The notes: a model not told the origin generated them from the sequence alone. Numbered from the stretch's first letter, positions 27,021 through 40,168 are shown. The stretch is DNA of 64,000 nt from Liolophura sinensis (GCF_032854445.1 NC_088300.1:33649608-33713607), one strand, 5' to 3'. Numbers and translations: made by a program.

Positions 27021-28162
27021 TCATTGCACATTTGGTTGCTAAACTGTGTGAACTGCTGAAATGAGGCCTACTGTGATTTAATATAAGAACTCGTTCAGTT
27101 GTGTATCATTTGAAGACTACACATGGAACTTGGGTCAGAATAACTTACACTCGCGAAAGGTCATCTGGTACCTCTGATTACACCCGTTTGATGCAGGAAT
27201 TAAAATGATTGGCCTCGTATAAAGATACACAAAAGGAAACGCAAAATTGCAACAGTGATGATATGAAAACAAAAAGCCGATATTGCCTTACGCGCAGACA
27301 TCTAGTTCTGCGAATGACCCATGTCCAAGGTAGAATGTTTATAAGCAAACCAACCGAGAACTGACTGACCCGGCGACTCTTCAGACCGCTACCCGTCTCG
27401 TTTTGTTTCCTGACCGTGTTAACATGAATGAACTATTTCCGTAGACACTACCAGCTCCCACAGCTTGTCTTCGAATCTTCGTATGATCAGATATACAGAA
27501 ATCACCTGTTTAACAGATACCTTATTAGTATCTGAGACAAGAATTCATCCACAACAGCAATGTCAGTCAGTGTAGGAATATCATAGTTGAGTTCTTGCAG
27601 TACACCTTGACTCATGGTGTTAGACAACGGGTTGATTTTGAGACGTTATCTATATTGTCTTCTCATTAAAAAAATGTTTCATACGAACTGCTAGTGAAAC
27701 CTGTGCGACCAAATGCTTCAGTAACAACTGCAACAGTAGGGTGAAGGAATACGTGTAAAAAACTAGTAAAATTTCTAGTACTGATGATATTTTTTTCGGT
27801 AACTGCGCTGATTTCCCAAATTGCAATTGATTTTCCATCAAACAATGTCGGCAAGGAAATATTCCCACTTCTTCAGCCCAGCGACCCAACATCTGATTAT
27901 TATTGACACGGCGGTGTGATATCACAAAACAATATCCATAAATGTCCAAACAGGCGTCTTTTGCATGTAGACCGTTACACTTTAAATACGTGACACGAAT
28001 GTCTAGTTTTACACCCGGAGCCCACTTAACCAGTCTTCGGCTTGTCATCTTTATGTCTTGGTATCGTAATACGCTTACAACCAATTCATTTCTTCCTGTG
28101 GAAATGCCTTTGTGTTCTGAGCGATACCATCTCTCAACACTAATCCCGTCTCTCTCTTTCAG

Positions 28163-28278
28163 GGACCCGAATCTACCCGCTTCGCAGAGCTCTGTCCACG
28201 GGGGAACAGTTAAGAACCGCTTTGTCAGTCTCGATTGGCCAAAGTTCGAGACGAGCACACAGCATTACTTACACATAG
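28163..28278 (+). CDS. Neuroligin-like gene, short ectodomain exon
   Basis: This 116-bp exon encodes residues 382-421. The acceptor is CTCTCTTTCAG|GG and the donor is CACATAG|GTGAGT. It starts in phase 2 and ends in phase 1. The protein is DPNLPASQSS followed by KNRFVSLDWPKFETSTQHYLHIG. It continues directly from MTYWTNFARTG of the previous exon and matches the conserved neuroligin block DPN...F--I-W-KY----QLYLHIG. In vertebrate neuroligins, as I recall them, this block shares one exon with the transmembrane region, so the intron after YLHIG appears to be an additional one here. Confidence 0.93.
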
Positions 28279-31200
28279 GTGAGTTTCGTGAACTTCAGCA
28301 AAAAGTTCTGTCATCTTAAAAACGTTACGGCTAAGTTTTGGAATGTTCTGTGAAGGCACCTTCTAAAAGTCCTACCTGTCATGTGATTTATCCTCATTAA
28401 CATAATATTATATGTATATTACTATGGTTCATCTTAAAAATTTTAAACCGTTAATCGGTGAAAGTATGCAGTTGTTGATTTCTCCAGGGTGCATTTTAAG
28501 GTTCTACATATCAGGCGCTTCATCGTTATGAAGGCCACTCAGTCTCAAATGTAACAAGACAGAATGCCGTCAGGTATTTTTAACTGGCTGCACACAACAT
28601 GAAAGCTCATTATATTGTGGTAGTGTGGGGTCAGGAACATACAGTTGCTACACGGCACCTTGTAGTCATCACACGGTATCCACTTATTATCGTGATATAC
28701 GGTTGCAGCCACAACGGGCAATGCTGTGTGACCAACCTGCAGATGGCTAATTGTTTCAACAGGGCTCTGCCCGGTTTCTTTCCACCTTAATGCTGGCCGC
28801 CGTCATGTAAGTGAAGCATTCTTGAGTACGGCGTAAAACACCAATCTAATAAATAAATCAATAAATTACTTTGTAGCGTATATTTGTGGGCAGTAATGTC
28901 TAATAGTGTGTGATATTGTGAGTGACGTTACTGTTGCGTTTATGTCACTTCAATACTTATTCTTATCTAGTGGTAATAAGATCTGATCTTATACGTTAAT
29001 GCTCCATTCGCAATCTCGTATTTAGTAGTAAAATAATAATGCAAGTCTTAAACTTAACTCCAACAGCTACAAGGAAGTTGAGACTAAGTCTGACTTTAGA
29101 CGAAGATTCTTTGTGATTCTGACCACATTTCTTTAAACTTGAGATCGTCTTGGACAGAAAGATTCCTGGCGTACGCAAATAGATAAGTTGTTCCAGAGCA
29201 TAATTGTCAGGATGACAAATGCACCCCATATTATCGTCTGTTGAAGAAATTGTTAATGACAATGACAACCAAAACCAACAAAATTCCAAAACAATACACA
29301 CGTTCAAAAACAGAGTTACTCATGCACAAGTCCCTGTACATGTACAGACCATCTTACCACAAACATGCAGCTTGCACATAACCGCGTAACTTACAGATGG
29401 AATGGTGTAGAACTGTAGGGCTGAGAAACAACGAATGACCAATCCCACTACCCTAACATTTTATTGAAAAACAAAAATGCATGACTTAATGTCCTAGGAG
29501 AATAATTTCCTGACGAAGTACAAGACTTCAGTAGATCCCAGAGCGCATATCTCATGGATTTATGAGAGACTAGCGAGGAGATAACTGCCTCCCTACGCCA
29601 TGTGCATCAAGCGATGGCGGACCTTTTAGCAATGGCTAATACGATTACTTGTGGGCATACCACTATATACGTCGACTGATGAAGCCGACATAGCATCGCA
29701 TCGATCGTCTCCAGAGGACTGAACAATGTTCCTTTCCTGAGCGGAGAATCTGATTCGGTTACGTCACGTTAGCCAAATAAATCCTGGCTGTCCCTCACAC
29801 CTTGTCGTACACTGCACTTAAGTATGGACCATATCTTCGAAATATTTAATTTCCACCTCAAACATGACACCTGTGACGTCACGGTAAGAAAATTCGTGTC
29901 GTCAGTAATTCTTGGTGTTAGTTGCGATCGTTTTTACTGGGCGAAGTGTCTCTTCGAATTGGGCGCGAGACAAGCGCGGAAAGCAACCAATTTTGTACTG
30001 TTGTGAATGTTGAACACTTACCTATGCGAGCTGAGGAAGAATTTGATGAATTTTCCATAGTTCCATGATTGAAGATCCGCATTTACAGTTTAAAACCTGG
30101 TAATACAGTAGAGATTTTCATTCTTAGCGAATAGAATCTTAATTATTTACTCGGCAGCTTGGTTTTAGCTTGATTGTAGAATAACTAATAAATCCATACA
30201 CTAACCAACAGCGCGGTAAGGAATTTCATCAGATAAGTACAATGGTGAACTAATGGCATTGAGCTAATGCCCATTAGACCAGCACAAAGTTGACACAATG
30301 GCACAAGAACAATGGCAGTGGCGTCGTCTGAATGTATCGGAAGTTGATCTGATTTAATATCCAGGCTATGGTTTTGGTTTCATAAAGACGACTCCAGACA
30401 ACCGTGAAGTTCACTTGTGACTTAGCACAATCACTTTACCACTATGAATATCCTTAATTTATTGTCACTAGGAAAAGCCAGAAGGACATTGGAAGATGAG
30501 ATTCGGACAAAGAAAGTTAATAATTCTTGTAAACCTAGTTTATACATATTGGTAGATATGCCATTTCTTATAGTTGTGATATTATATAGGGAGAAAGTAT
30601 CTTGATTCTGTTTGATTATTCACCATGTTTCAAATTCGGCATGAAATCAGTGTGAGTCCGCTTTAATTTCGCAGCCGGTCCAAACTAATTTTGGTAAGTG
30701 TTGGAAGGGGTTATGTCCCCTGATTAGATACATATATTTGGTGAACAGCGTCGCTTGGGCGATCCGATAACTTTCATTACTTATTGGCTTTCGGTTATGT
30801 CCACATTTATAAAAAAATCTATCGCATCGCCATTCGAGTGCTGCCACTTTCGGTCAAAAGTCGCCTTTTAAATGGCCAGACGTGTACACCAGACAGATAA
30901 GAACTTGGATTTGATGGAAATAGTTTGAATGATGCAATAGTTTAAATCATCTTTGCCTGTCCTGACAAAAATACCGTTTATGTCACTGGGCAAGCGAAAC
31001 TTGCTCGTGTTGTTCAATTTTAAAGGATGTTGTAAACTTTGATCGTTGTGATTAAGTACTTCCCAAGCTTAAAACAACTATTGCTGGAAATTATATCCCA
31101 CTTTTCGAATTAAATCGTGTTTGAAGGTATGGATGAAGAAAACGTTTGATCTTTGAATGCGGATAATCAAACGACCGTCCCGCTATTAAAACAAGGAGGC

Positions 31201-31660
31201 TGTCTGATGTTACTAGCCTGAGCTATTAATAATAACACAAAACCGGTGGTAATTCCATCGTATATACACATTTACCCACGCTTTATTACCTCCAGGGAAA
31301 TGGGGTCGGTCTTCAACTGGCATAAATCGATTACCTGTCCAAAATATCGAGGATTTATTCAATCCAAATATGCAGAAAAACATTTAGAAGGCCGCTATAA
31401 GGGTGGCTGAATCATCTTTTCTCAGGTCGCTGACTACGGAGTCTTCACCGGAGCGGAAGGGCTTGGTGATGGCAAAAATAAAATCAAGGAAATGGCTTTT
31501 TTAAATGACATTCAGTCGCCGGCTATCGTGGGGTAGTCTGCATATAAATTACCCTGCCGATTCCTGGGATATTGACCAGTAGCTCAGCATCTGACTGATG
31601 CTGTTTCTTCGCTAAATGCCTCAAATGACCTATTTTGTTTCGTTTTTCATTAACCAACAG
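28279..31660 (+). other. Neuroligin intron (3.38 kb)
   Basis: The intron runs from GTGAGT to TTAACCAACAG and interrupts a Gly codon (phase 1). It holds one SINE remnant (28724-28866); the rest has no recognised feature. Confidence 0.8.
28724..28866 (+). repeat. SINE 3' part
   Basis: It shows ACCAACCTGCAGATGG, GGGCTCTGCCCGGTTTC, ACCTTAATGCTGGCCGCCGTC, GTAAGTGAAGCATTCTTGAG and ACGGCGTAAAACACCAATC with an (AATA)n tail. The head is missing. Confidence 0.9.
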
Positions 31661-32454
31661 GAAAAAGGCCCAAAGTATCGCATCATTACCGCGGCAGAAA
31701 GATCGCGCTGTGGTTGGAGCTGATTCCCAATCTGCACCGCCCAGACGGATCCAACACGGACAACGATGGCTTGAGGAACACCAACAACCTGTCCACGTTT
31801 GACGAACCGAACAGACTGGTGAATCTGGAGGACATCTTACCATTCACGGTTACCATGCCGATAACAACGGAACCGGCCGTTACCAACGCGACCCTGTCTG
31901 CCATTTTAAATGACAGACCGAAAGGCGCCACAGTGGAAGGTGGCAGGGCTGCCGAAGATTCCCTGTCTCAAACAACAGATAATTCTGTGGCTGGTTTGAA
32001 CAAATCCAGGTCGGCGTTTAGCTTGTTCTCTGATAAGACGAACGCAATGCCTTTAAGCATAACCATTTCTATTGGCTGCTCTCTGCTGTTGCTCAATGTA
32101 TTGATTTTCGTTGGAATATACTTTCAAAGACACAAGATAAAAAAGATGTACAAACCATCAGGCAAGCAGGGAGACGATATCAAGTTCCGGGCCAAAGGAG
32201 ATGTCAAAGATTGCAAATCGGAATTCGAAACAATAAACTTACTTTCCAAAACAGATATAGACAATATTCAATTAAAACAAAAAGTGAAAGAAACGACTAT
32301 AAACGATGCGGGAGTTCCTAGTAAAATAATAATGACGTCATTTGACGGTTCGGAACCCAAGCAGTATTCGCATGTAGTGGACGCCTCATCTATGCACAAT
32401 GTGGATGGACAGAATAGTCGACGTGCGAGAGGTATGCAATATGCAAACAGATAG
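31661..32454 (+). CDS. Neuroligin-like gene, 3' exon: stalk, transmembrane helix and cytoplasmic tail
   Basis: It encodes residues 421-684 and the stop TAG (32452-32454); the acceptor is AACCAACAG|GA. Residues 421-447 (KRPKVSHHYRGRKIALWLEL and IPNLH) are the last helix of the cholinesterase-like domain, which in neuroligins helps form the dimer four-helix bundle. Residues about 448-550 are a Thr/Ser/Asn-rich stalk with sequons at N463, N496 and N534. Residues 552-575 (SITISIGCSLLLLNVLIFVG and following) are the transmembrane helix, very like that of known neuroligins; RHKIKK is the stop-transfer cluster. The 109-residue tail is basic then mixed, with no PDYT-type gephyrin motif, and it ends in YANR, not in the TTRV-type PDZ ligand typical of neuroligins. 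A donor-like GAGAG|GTATGC follows base 32431, so another C-terminal exon may exist. Confidence 0.92.
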
Positions 32455-35400
32455 TACTGTGCCGGGAGAGATTGTGTTAAAAGACTGTTCCACCAACTGA
32501 AATAATTATTCCTTCATATGAGTGTAAAATTATTAAATTTTAAGATGAAATTCGCTTTTCATCACCTAAATGCGCTTATGACGAGCTGACGGACATTCCT
32601 TCTTACTATATTTTACCAATCGCACTCGGGAGATTGTTACAATTCCTTCTTTAGTGTTTCCAGTTCATTAATGTCAGTGCTTGTGCAATATGTATCTGAC
32701 CTTAGTATTGTAAGGTCTAACAATTTTGTAGCCTTTCTCCAAGCCTTCCTCTTTGTGTACCCTACATCCAACCCTGCCCCTAAACCTTACCGTTTGTGTA
32801 AGTCAAACCGGGTATTTACCGTTGTCCCTAATTTGCTATCTTTTCAAATTTCTGCTCATTTTAGTTTGGGATCAACGCAAAAAATCTTTTCCCACGATTC
32901 CACCGTTCAAAAAATCAATAGCATTTACACTAAACAGAGAGGAAATGACGCTTGCCCATAATTGTTATGTAACACTATCAGACGAAGTAATCAACTAAAA
33001 GCGTACAAACAGGCCTCAATGGAGCAATACCATTTCTAAACACAGTCCTTTGCGGAAATATTTAAGCGGTTCAGAATTTCTCACTCTCTTATCTTCTGAA
33101 GTTGAGTGCTTGTGCAGGTCTGTTAGAGGGGGGCCCTTGGGGTATGTCAGAGGTCTGCGTAGAACCACAGACCATGACGGTGGGTTCTTTGGAACATCGC
33201 CCTGGAATTTCCGCCGGTCGGGAGACGTACCGACTTAAGGAGCGCTTTACATAGAAGCTTAATTTACTTGCCGGGATTATACCACCTTTGGGACAATCGA
33301 GGAAAAGGCTAACCCGGCAGTCCTTATTGGGGTTTTGTAATGAACGGAAGGGTTTCTGATTTTTTTCCTCGGTCTGGCTCCTTGCATTTATGTCTTGGTG
33401 CTTCTGAGAAAGAAGGGCTGCCAAAATCTTATCGCTCTATCTACATCTTCTTGAATGAGCTGATCATAAGCCTGTCTGACTATACAGACCAGACTCCTTA
33501 TTTAGACAAAACACAGGCGGCCCACCAAGATGTTCGGGTGTACGTGTAAATGAACCTTGCACCTGACGGTTGTTTTGGTAAAGGTCAAAAGTGTAGTCCT
33601 AATGGACAAAGTCGTGTTAAGGTGAGTCAGGCTTCAGGCTATATTTGTCCTAGTCTTTGCAGCGAGTTTCAGCTATCAGGAATCACCATTAAGGGAAGGA
33701 GTCAACGGATATCATCTTATAAAAGTCGTCTGGTCCAAATTATTCTCCTCTGAAAAACGGCTCATCTTTGCAATCATATCGATACAGCTGTTGTCGTTCT
33801 AAACAGATCAGAAACTAATATCTTCCGTTTATCACTAGGCAGAAGGAAAATAAATATTCACTGATTCTCATTAGATTATGCATTAAGACAGCTATATTAA
33901 GAAAGATAACCCTCGCCTCTCCTAATGTCCATGGCTGAAAGCGGTCATCTTACAATGCTGTAAAATTAATGCCGGGCTTGTTTAAGACTTGCCCATACTC
34001 TATCGATTCGATTTCCCTAAGATCTTATCTTATTTGTGAGAACGGCGACTTAAATGAATGAACAGCTAAACAACAACCACTTGATCTATTCTGGACAAAC
34101 CACTCGATCTAGTCAGGACAAACGTTTTTTTTAATCAAAAAGAAATCCGCCTTAACATGACAAGAACATCAAACTGTCGAGGTATATTTGAATTACTTGT
34201 TTCTGCATCAATGAGCATTTTCGCTTAATTTTGGTCTGTAACCTACTGTCACCTGCCACAATTTTGGTATTTATGTTTGACACAATGAAGACGTTATCTG
34301 TTTCTACTGGTGCAGCCTCTGCAACTGCCATGTCGTTATGCCTTCTGTTTATCATTTGGTGGTATTATCTCCCTTTGTAGCCTGAGCTATTCGAACAGCT
34401 TCGGTCCGCTAAGAGTGCTCATGTAAAACAGATTTTTAGAAAAGTTTTTCTTAGGCAAAGCATATCCAGTTTCCAACCAAGAAGAAATGTCCTGCATTTC
34501 CGGACAGGCGTATAATGACCCTGTTCTCAGCTGTATGATAACACTCCGTGTGTCTAGTTTTTGTTTTCACATCACATCCTTAATTAGCACAAGCTTTACA
34601 GAGCCATTTGAAGAGCATGCCGAATTCTTAACTCTGGTCAGGAGTTTAACTTAGCGTGCAGAGCATTGCCCAAAGAAACAAGTCATTTCTAGGTCACATA
34701 ACTAGGGACATCCAAAAGAAAGAGTGCGAGTTGATGAACAAACGGGAGAAGTGTCATTTTTGTCCATTTATTTAAACAATCTGTATATATTAAAAAATTC
34801 CTCGAGATTATAAGGGATATACGTATACGTTCACAAATATTATGAAGTGATGTGATATTTATCATTCAACGACCCATGTACATTGTCTCCCACAATGATC
34901 ATATATTCGTCCATTGTTTTAAAAGACAATTCAATGTTTAGTACAAATGAATGTGAGACAGAATTATGGTGAATATGAGGTTGTACTCGAACGTCTATGG
35001 AGTCTACATGGAATTCCCCTGTGTGCTTCGTAAACACATCTAGTCAGTAATGTACGCGACTCACTGTTCAAATTGTTCAAAAGGTGGATTGTATCCTAAT
35101 TAATTTTAACCATCGTTGTACATGTGTATATATAAATATATGTTCATGTCATTTTGACGTTACCTTTGACAGATATAAATATTCTCGTTTTCTTACTCTG
35201 TTTGTTTGCGCGTTTGTTGGTATCATTTTGTTGGCCTATAATTATAATTATGAACAAAATGCCAGTATTTGTTTTTATGATCAATACATTATTTAGTCTT
35301 TACCTGAAAGCAAGTACCAAATGACATCGATCAGACAACCCGCTTGATGTTCTTATATCGATAATAACAGCTATCGCATTGCAGAGAATCTCTTTTCTAA

Positions 35401-38400
35401 GTTATGTCAAATTAGATAACTTTGTCTACTTTTTCATCAAAAATTGCCCAATTCTGTTGGATTCTAATCATTAAAGCCTTTAAATCGATGTCAATTTCCC
35501 ATATTAAATCCTCTATCAATTACGAGTGGCATTCCGAACCCGGAGAGTATGGTGACATTAATCACCGCGCAGAAAGTTTCCCAGTGGCTAATAATCCGGT
35601 TATGCAAGTGTACAAGGACATTAGTTTTTCCGGATTCCAACAAACTCCGCTGACATTTTATAGCAAACTGTTTTTGGATTTTTATTTATTTTTTTTTTTT
35701 GCAGCCACCCATCATTACATGGAAGTATTCATTAAATTCGTTTCCCAATGACAGCCATTTGATACAATCAATCAAAACTCTCCAGAAAGAATCACCGCTT
35801 ATTTATTCTTCCCTATGCGCCATGGGTCTTTTTTTAACGAGGAAATCCAGTAATCCTTTACATAAGAATCATAGGCGACCACATGTGCGCTTCGAGCTAA
35901 TTATAATGATATAACGCGGCAAATGGCTAATAGTTTTCCATTTACCTCGTGACGTGTCCTAGAACGATGCTCAGAAGAAGCTAATGTACAAAGACGGGGT
36001 TGGCTGAACGGAACTAATTGGCAATCCATCTTGTTCACGGTCGTACTGACAAAAGGCTTTCTGGATATCCCCTATTTGCTGCTCGCCGGCTACACGAGGA
36101 AGGACAAAGATTTCACACCCGAACGTCTTGGCTCAACTGATTTGAGGCCTTAGCCACAAAAAATACCTTCCTGACCACAAATGAGACAATTGGAATTCTA
36201 CTTCGAAGCTTTTGGGTGGACTTTTGCAAACAATTTTTACGGACTTAAGGCGAAAGGGGGAAATTGCATGATATAAGGGTGACGAAGAAGTGACATTCAA
36301 ATCTTGTGGCATGGCGTCTTGGATAAATCACGAAAGATCGGGCTCAGATTAAGCACAAAAGTTCGCGAAGGATCTCTGTTAGATAATACGGTTCTTTCGA
36401 GTGTTCTTAAGATATTCTTAGCGCTAGGATACCAATTTGAAAAATAATGCCTTCCGGTTTAAAAGAGTCGTTAAAATGCAGTGGCATGTGTAAAATGCCC
36501 AATACAGTTGTTACTTGGCTCATAGTTTGTTCAGATGGTAAACCACAACACTTCATATCGATCCATATTGTTTGGTTTCAACCCTTCCATTAGGCAAAAG
36601 TAGAATTTGATTCGTCATAGCAATTACAAGGCTGCAAGCAGCTGTTTTTTCTATTGTTCTTGTTAAAATATCAGCCGATGTAATGCAGTATAACACTCAG
36701 AAAGGCTCGAGGGCATTTATGGAATAGAACACACTCTACTTAACACATAAAGAGGAAAAAGTTCATCTACCTCGAAATTGCATTGAAAACATATTTCAAC
36801 ACTAGATATTTTAAATAAGTGTACATACATTAATAGGAATGTAACAGAAGGAAAAATATGTTTAATTCTGTGAGGAAACATTTTTAAATATTCCAACTGC
36901 TTTAATTTCTTAATATAAATGTATATGTAGTCCAAAAGACAGGGTGATTAATTTGGCTTTATTTGTAGTGTCAAGTAATCCAGTAGAGTTATGGGTACTT
37001 ATATACTCATCATTCGATATTTTTCTACCGTGTAGTACGTTTGTAATGATTTTAACAAAGCCGGTTTTCATATGCTGTACCATGATTACACCGATGCAAT
37101 TGTTTAGCAATAAACTTATTATTCTCAAATGCTTGCCCTGCCTGGTTCAAGGGGCATGGGATCATCGTTCGTAGAGAGTCCCGTGGTCTGACAAGGTCGA
37201 ACTAGGCTGTTCAGTTCAGCGCCAAGCTGACCGGGCTTGATTAACCCGTAACAATTATCTATGAAAACTAAGTATTTATTTAAATTGATTGATCGCCCTT
37301 TTCGTAAGGCAGATGTAGTTTCGCGATTCTCTTGGCTCTGCTGGTCGAACCGGTCCAGGTTTAGGGTAAGCAATGTCGTTAGAGACCGGCAGACATGGCC
37401 CGACACCACTGGAGTCAATCGAATCTTCCTCAGCTGTGGCCGGCCGAACTCGATACGAGATCAATCGCTTCCATGTCCGCAACCAATTTCAGATAGAGCC
37501 CGTGGTAATAAGGACTGCATGTTTGTTGTTAATTTTCGCACCAACTGTCACCAAACCTAATTTTCCGAGGGTAATTCATCACCAACCTATTACGGCACTC
37601 TCAATATCAAGCATCGTGTCTGGCCATACCATCGAGCCTTAATTTTAGGAAGCCTCGAGCTTGCACCGGTCCTGATAAGACAGAGATGCTTTAAGATGAA
37701 CAGCGTTGCTGTGGACAACGGGAATACCTCACTAAAAGTGCTAAGCCGTGCGATGGCTCAAGATCTTTCTTATTCGCTTGGGACTGGCTCTTGTATATTC
37801 ATCAGGTCAATTTTGCTGTTTTCTTTGTAAGAATTTTATTTAGTGAGTTTTTCTTTAAAAGTATTTTACAATGACACATACCCGAGAATGTTCGAGGTGT
37901 CAACATTACCTTAGTGAATCGCCCGTTCATCCTTTAATGCACCTTGTGAACATTTACACCGACGAATCTATTTCTAATTGTAGTTCAGTTTGGAGCATAT
38001 TTATGTTTTGAAAACTACTTTAAATAACACAATTTTGGAAAAAAAACAGATTTCATCGGATTTTTTTTTGATTTGAAAAGAGAAATAAACAATATGAGAG
38101 AAATAAACCGAATGCATATCTATGTCAACGTTTTTAAATACTGTATTTTTGTATTATATTTACTATATTTTTGAATTCCACACGTAGTTATTTAAACTTG
38201 ACCATTGAGCTGGTCAATGAGGGGTGTTAAAACAAATCCTCGGAAAGTAACGGTCACAATAAATTCAAATCATTATAAAGATTTAGTGCAGGATTTTTAA
38301 AACAATGTTCCAGTTCAGGTGAATTTTTGGTTTTCTTGTAAAGGAAGGATATCTTATTGGGTCAATGTGAAGGTGTTAGTCCGAGAGGTTATGTTGATAT

Positions 38401-38418
38401 TGTTTTAATAAAAAATTT
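32455..38418. other. 3' UTR and intergenic DNA
   Basis: The first few hundred bases are presumably neuroligin 3' UTR. Beyond that no exon, RNA gene or repeat family was recognised. The area 37.13-37.64 kb is open in several frames on both strands at once, a sign of stop-poor sequence rather than of a gene; it contains a donor-like TTTAGG|GTAAGC near 37366 but no partner exon that I can identify. Confidence 0.6.
32532..32537 (+). terminator. Possible poly(A) signal of the neuroligin-like transcript
   Basis: ATTAAA lies 78 bases after the stop codon and is followed by a T-rich stretch. No canonical AATAAA lies closer; the next clear one is near 33849. The assignment rests on position only. Confidence 0.2.
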
Positions 38419-38672
38419 GTTTACTTGATTGGTGTTTGACGCCGTACTCAGGAATATTTCACTTATACGACGGCAGTCTGCATTATGGTGGGAGGAAACC
38501 GTGTAAACCCCGGTGGAAACCCACGATCATCTGCAGGTTGCTGTCACACCTTCCCACTTACGGCCAGAGAGAAAGGAAGCATGAGCTGAACTCCCATCGA
38601 CTGCATTGGTGAGAAGCTCCTGTGTCATTACGCTGAGCTAGCGCGCTTACCAACTGAGCCACTGAGGCTCGC
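38419..38672 (-). repeat. Full-length SINE, minus strand
   Basis: It is complete from the TTTACTTGATTGGTGTTTGAC tail side, through CGACGGCAGTCTGCATTATGG, CATCTGCAGGTTGCTGTCAC and CATGAGCTGAACTCCCATCG, to the tRNA-like head GCTAGCGCGCTTACCAACTG, AGCCACTGAGG. On the minus strand the head shows an A-box-like TGGCTCAGTTGG-TAAGCGCG. Confidence 0.93.
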
Positions 38673-39854
38673 TTTAAGAAAAATGATTATCAATGGAAGC
38701 CGTGTAATAATCTAATTTGAGATAGAGGGTTAAGGGAAGAGGCAATTAACAGAAGAGGAAATTAACAAACGACTAAATGACATAATATTCTAACGACGAA
38801 CACGTTAAAACTCCGAAGCAAATCATATTTTCAAAAGTCAACCTGCCTTTGACCAATGCGATCGCACAATCATACTTTTTACTTTTTCTGTTACACCATT
38901 ATGTGCGATGGTTTAACTCTCTTGCTCTACCACTTAGTTGCTGTTCATAAACTCAGTCATGTTACTGAAATGTTCGTCAGTACAGCGAAAACATGAAACA
39001 AGCGAACAATCAAATATTGAAATACGTGTGGTACGCTGAGCAGGAGAATTGGAATGTGTCCAAGAGACGCCATACAACTTAGGAATCTGTGCCGTGTGGG
39101 TAGATCATTTGCTGTATTGGCATGTATGTAAGAGGTTTACCTACGCTGAGAACAATGGAATGCGTACTTTTCAGGTATAATGTACTATATGTCTTTATTT
39201 CTACTTTGACGCTGTAACAATGCATAAATTCTGGGTTTACTTCATGACTGTTCCTATGACAAAGTTCAAACCTTGTGTGAAATAAACTTCAGCATGTGCT
39301 TTACACTTCTTGCTCCTTCAACAAGTTCAATGAGGTCTAATTTTAATAGAGTTGCTTATACATCAAAAAGTTCTATAATTTAAAAGGAAGTTTTGAACAT
39401 GCACTTTCAGTACAGTGGTCAGATTTTAGTGCACTTTTCGGTTGGTTGTTGAAGGAGAGATATGCATACATTGCTTAGATTGATCAATGCCTTCCATTCC
39501 GTTCCGTCCTCTGAACCCGTTTAGGGCTATCAGAAACAACTGCTTGCTTATGTTTCCACGCCATGCACGATTCTGTGCCCTACAAGTTGGCGGAATTTTA
39601 ATGACTTATGATTCATACTGTATATATTAGATTTGCGTGGTGTGTTCCGCAAAATCACTGTAAGGCTGCGTCAACTGACAGGGAATGACGCCATGCTACA
39701 TAATGGATTAGTCGAGGTGAATATATATGTCAGATGCAAAGGTATGGAACTCCACACCCGGATAAGTGTTTACGCGCGGAAGTCGCTGCACTGAATGTAC
39801 ATGTATGTCACAATCAAGATGTACGGTGGTTATAAAAGCCACACGGGAATAATT

Positions 39855-40168
39855 AACCGCTTTGGTGGCCTAATGATTAGAGCGCCCGTCTCAAGATCGG
39901 TGGGTCTGGCATGGAATCAAGCACGAGTTCTTGCGTGGCACTCTGCACTCAGACCAAGACTGGTTGGCCCGGTGTCAGTATAAAGTGAATGTGTGGCTGT
40001 CTTCGGTAGACACTTCCATGGCGGTAGCACTTTGGCGGCATTGACTAATCCTGCCCCAAGAAGACACAGTATGTGTGTTTACACACTTAATGGCTCCTCG
40101 ACGCTATATGATTCAAAAATTGTTGAGGACGAAGTAAAACCCCACGCATACATACATATATACACATG
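39855..40168 (+). repeat. Second tRNA-headed SINE family
   Basis: The head CTTTGGTGGCCTAATGATTAG, AGCGCCCGTCTCAAGATCGG is tRNA-like (A box TGGCCTAATGATTAGAGCG). The body, GGCACTCTGCACTCAGACCA, TTGGCCCGGTGTCAGTATAA and GGCGGTAGCACTTTGGCGGC, differs from the main family. It ends in AAAAATTGTTGAGGACGAAG, TAAAACCCC and then a CATA/ACAT-rich simple tail. The anatomy is that of a SINE; the family name is unknown to me. Confidence 0.65.

Larger units (their letters stand above)
20877..28162 (+). other. Neuroligin intron (7.29 kb)
   Basis: The intron runs from GTGAGT to a long TCTCTCTTTCAG acceptor and interrupts a Gly codon after its second base. It contains SINE copies on the minus strand at 24674-24950 and 26830-27020. 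At 21459-21804 several frames are open at once; this looks like a stop-poor, more GC-rich patch rather than a gene. A 202-codon antisense frame (27650-28258) overlaps the downstream exon. Confidence 0.8.

Noticed and set aside
20078-28278. Active carboxylesterase or acetylcholinesterase
   Set aside because: The nucleophile Ser is Gly, and the C-terminal stalk, transmembrane helix and signature blocks are those of neuroligins.
37125-37642. Overlapping open frames on both strands
   Set aside because: Same reason; the donor-like site near 37366 has no partner acceptor or recognisable peptide.
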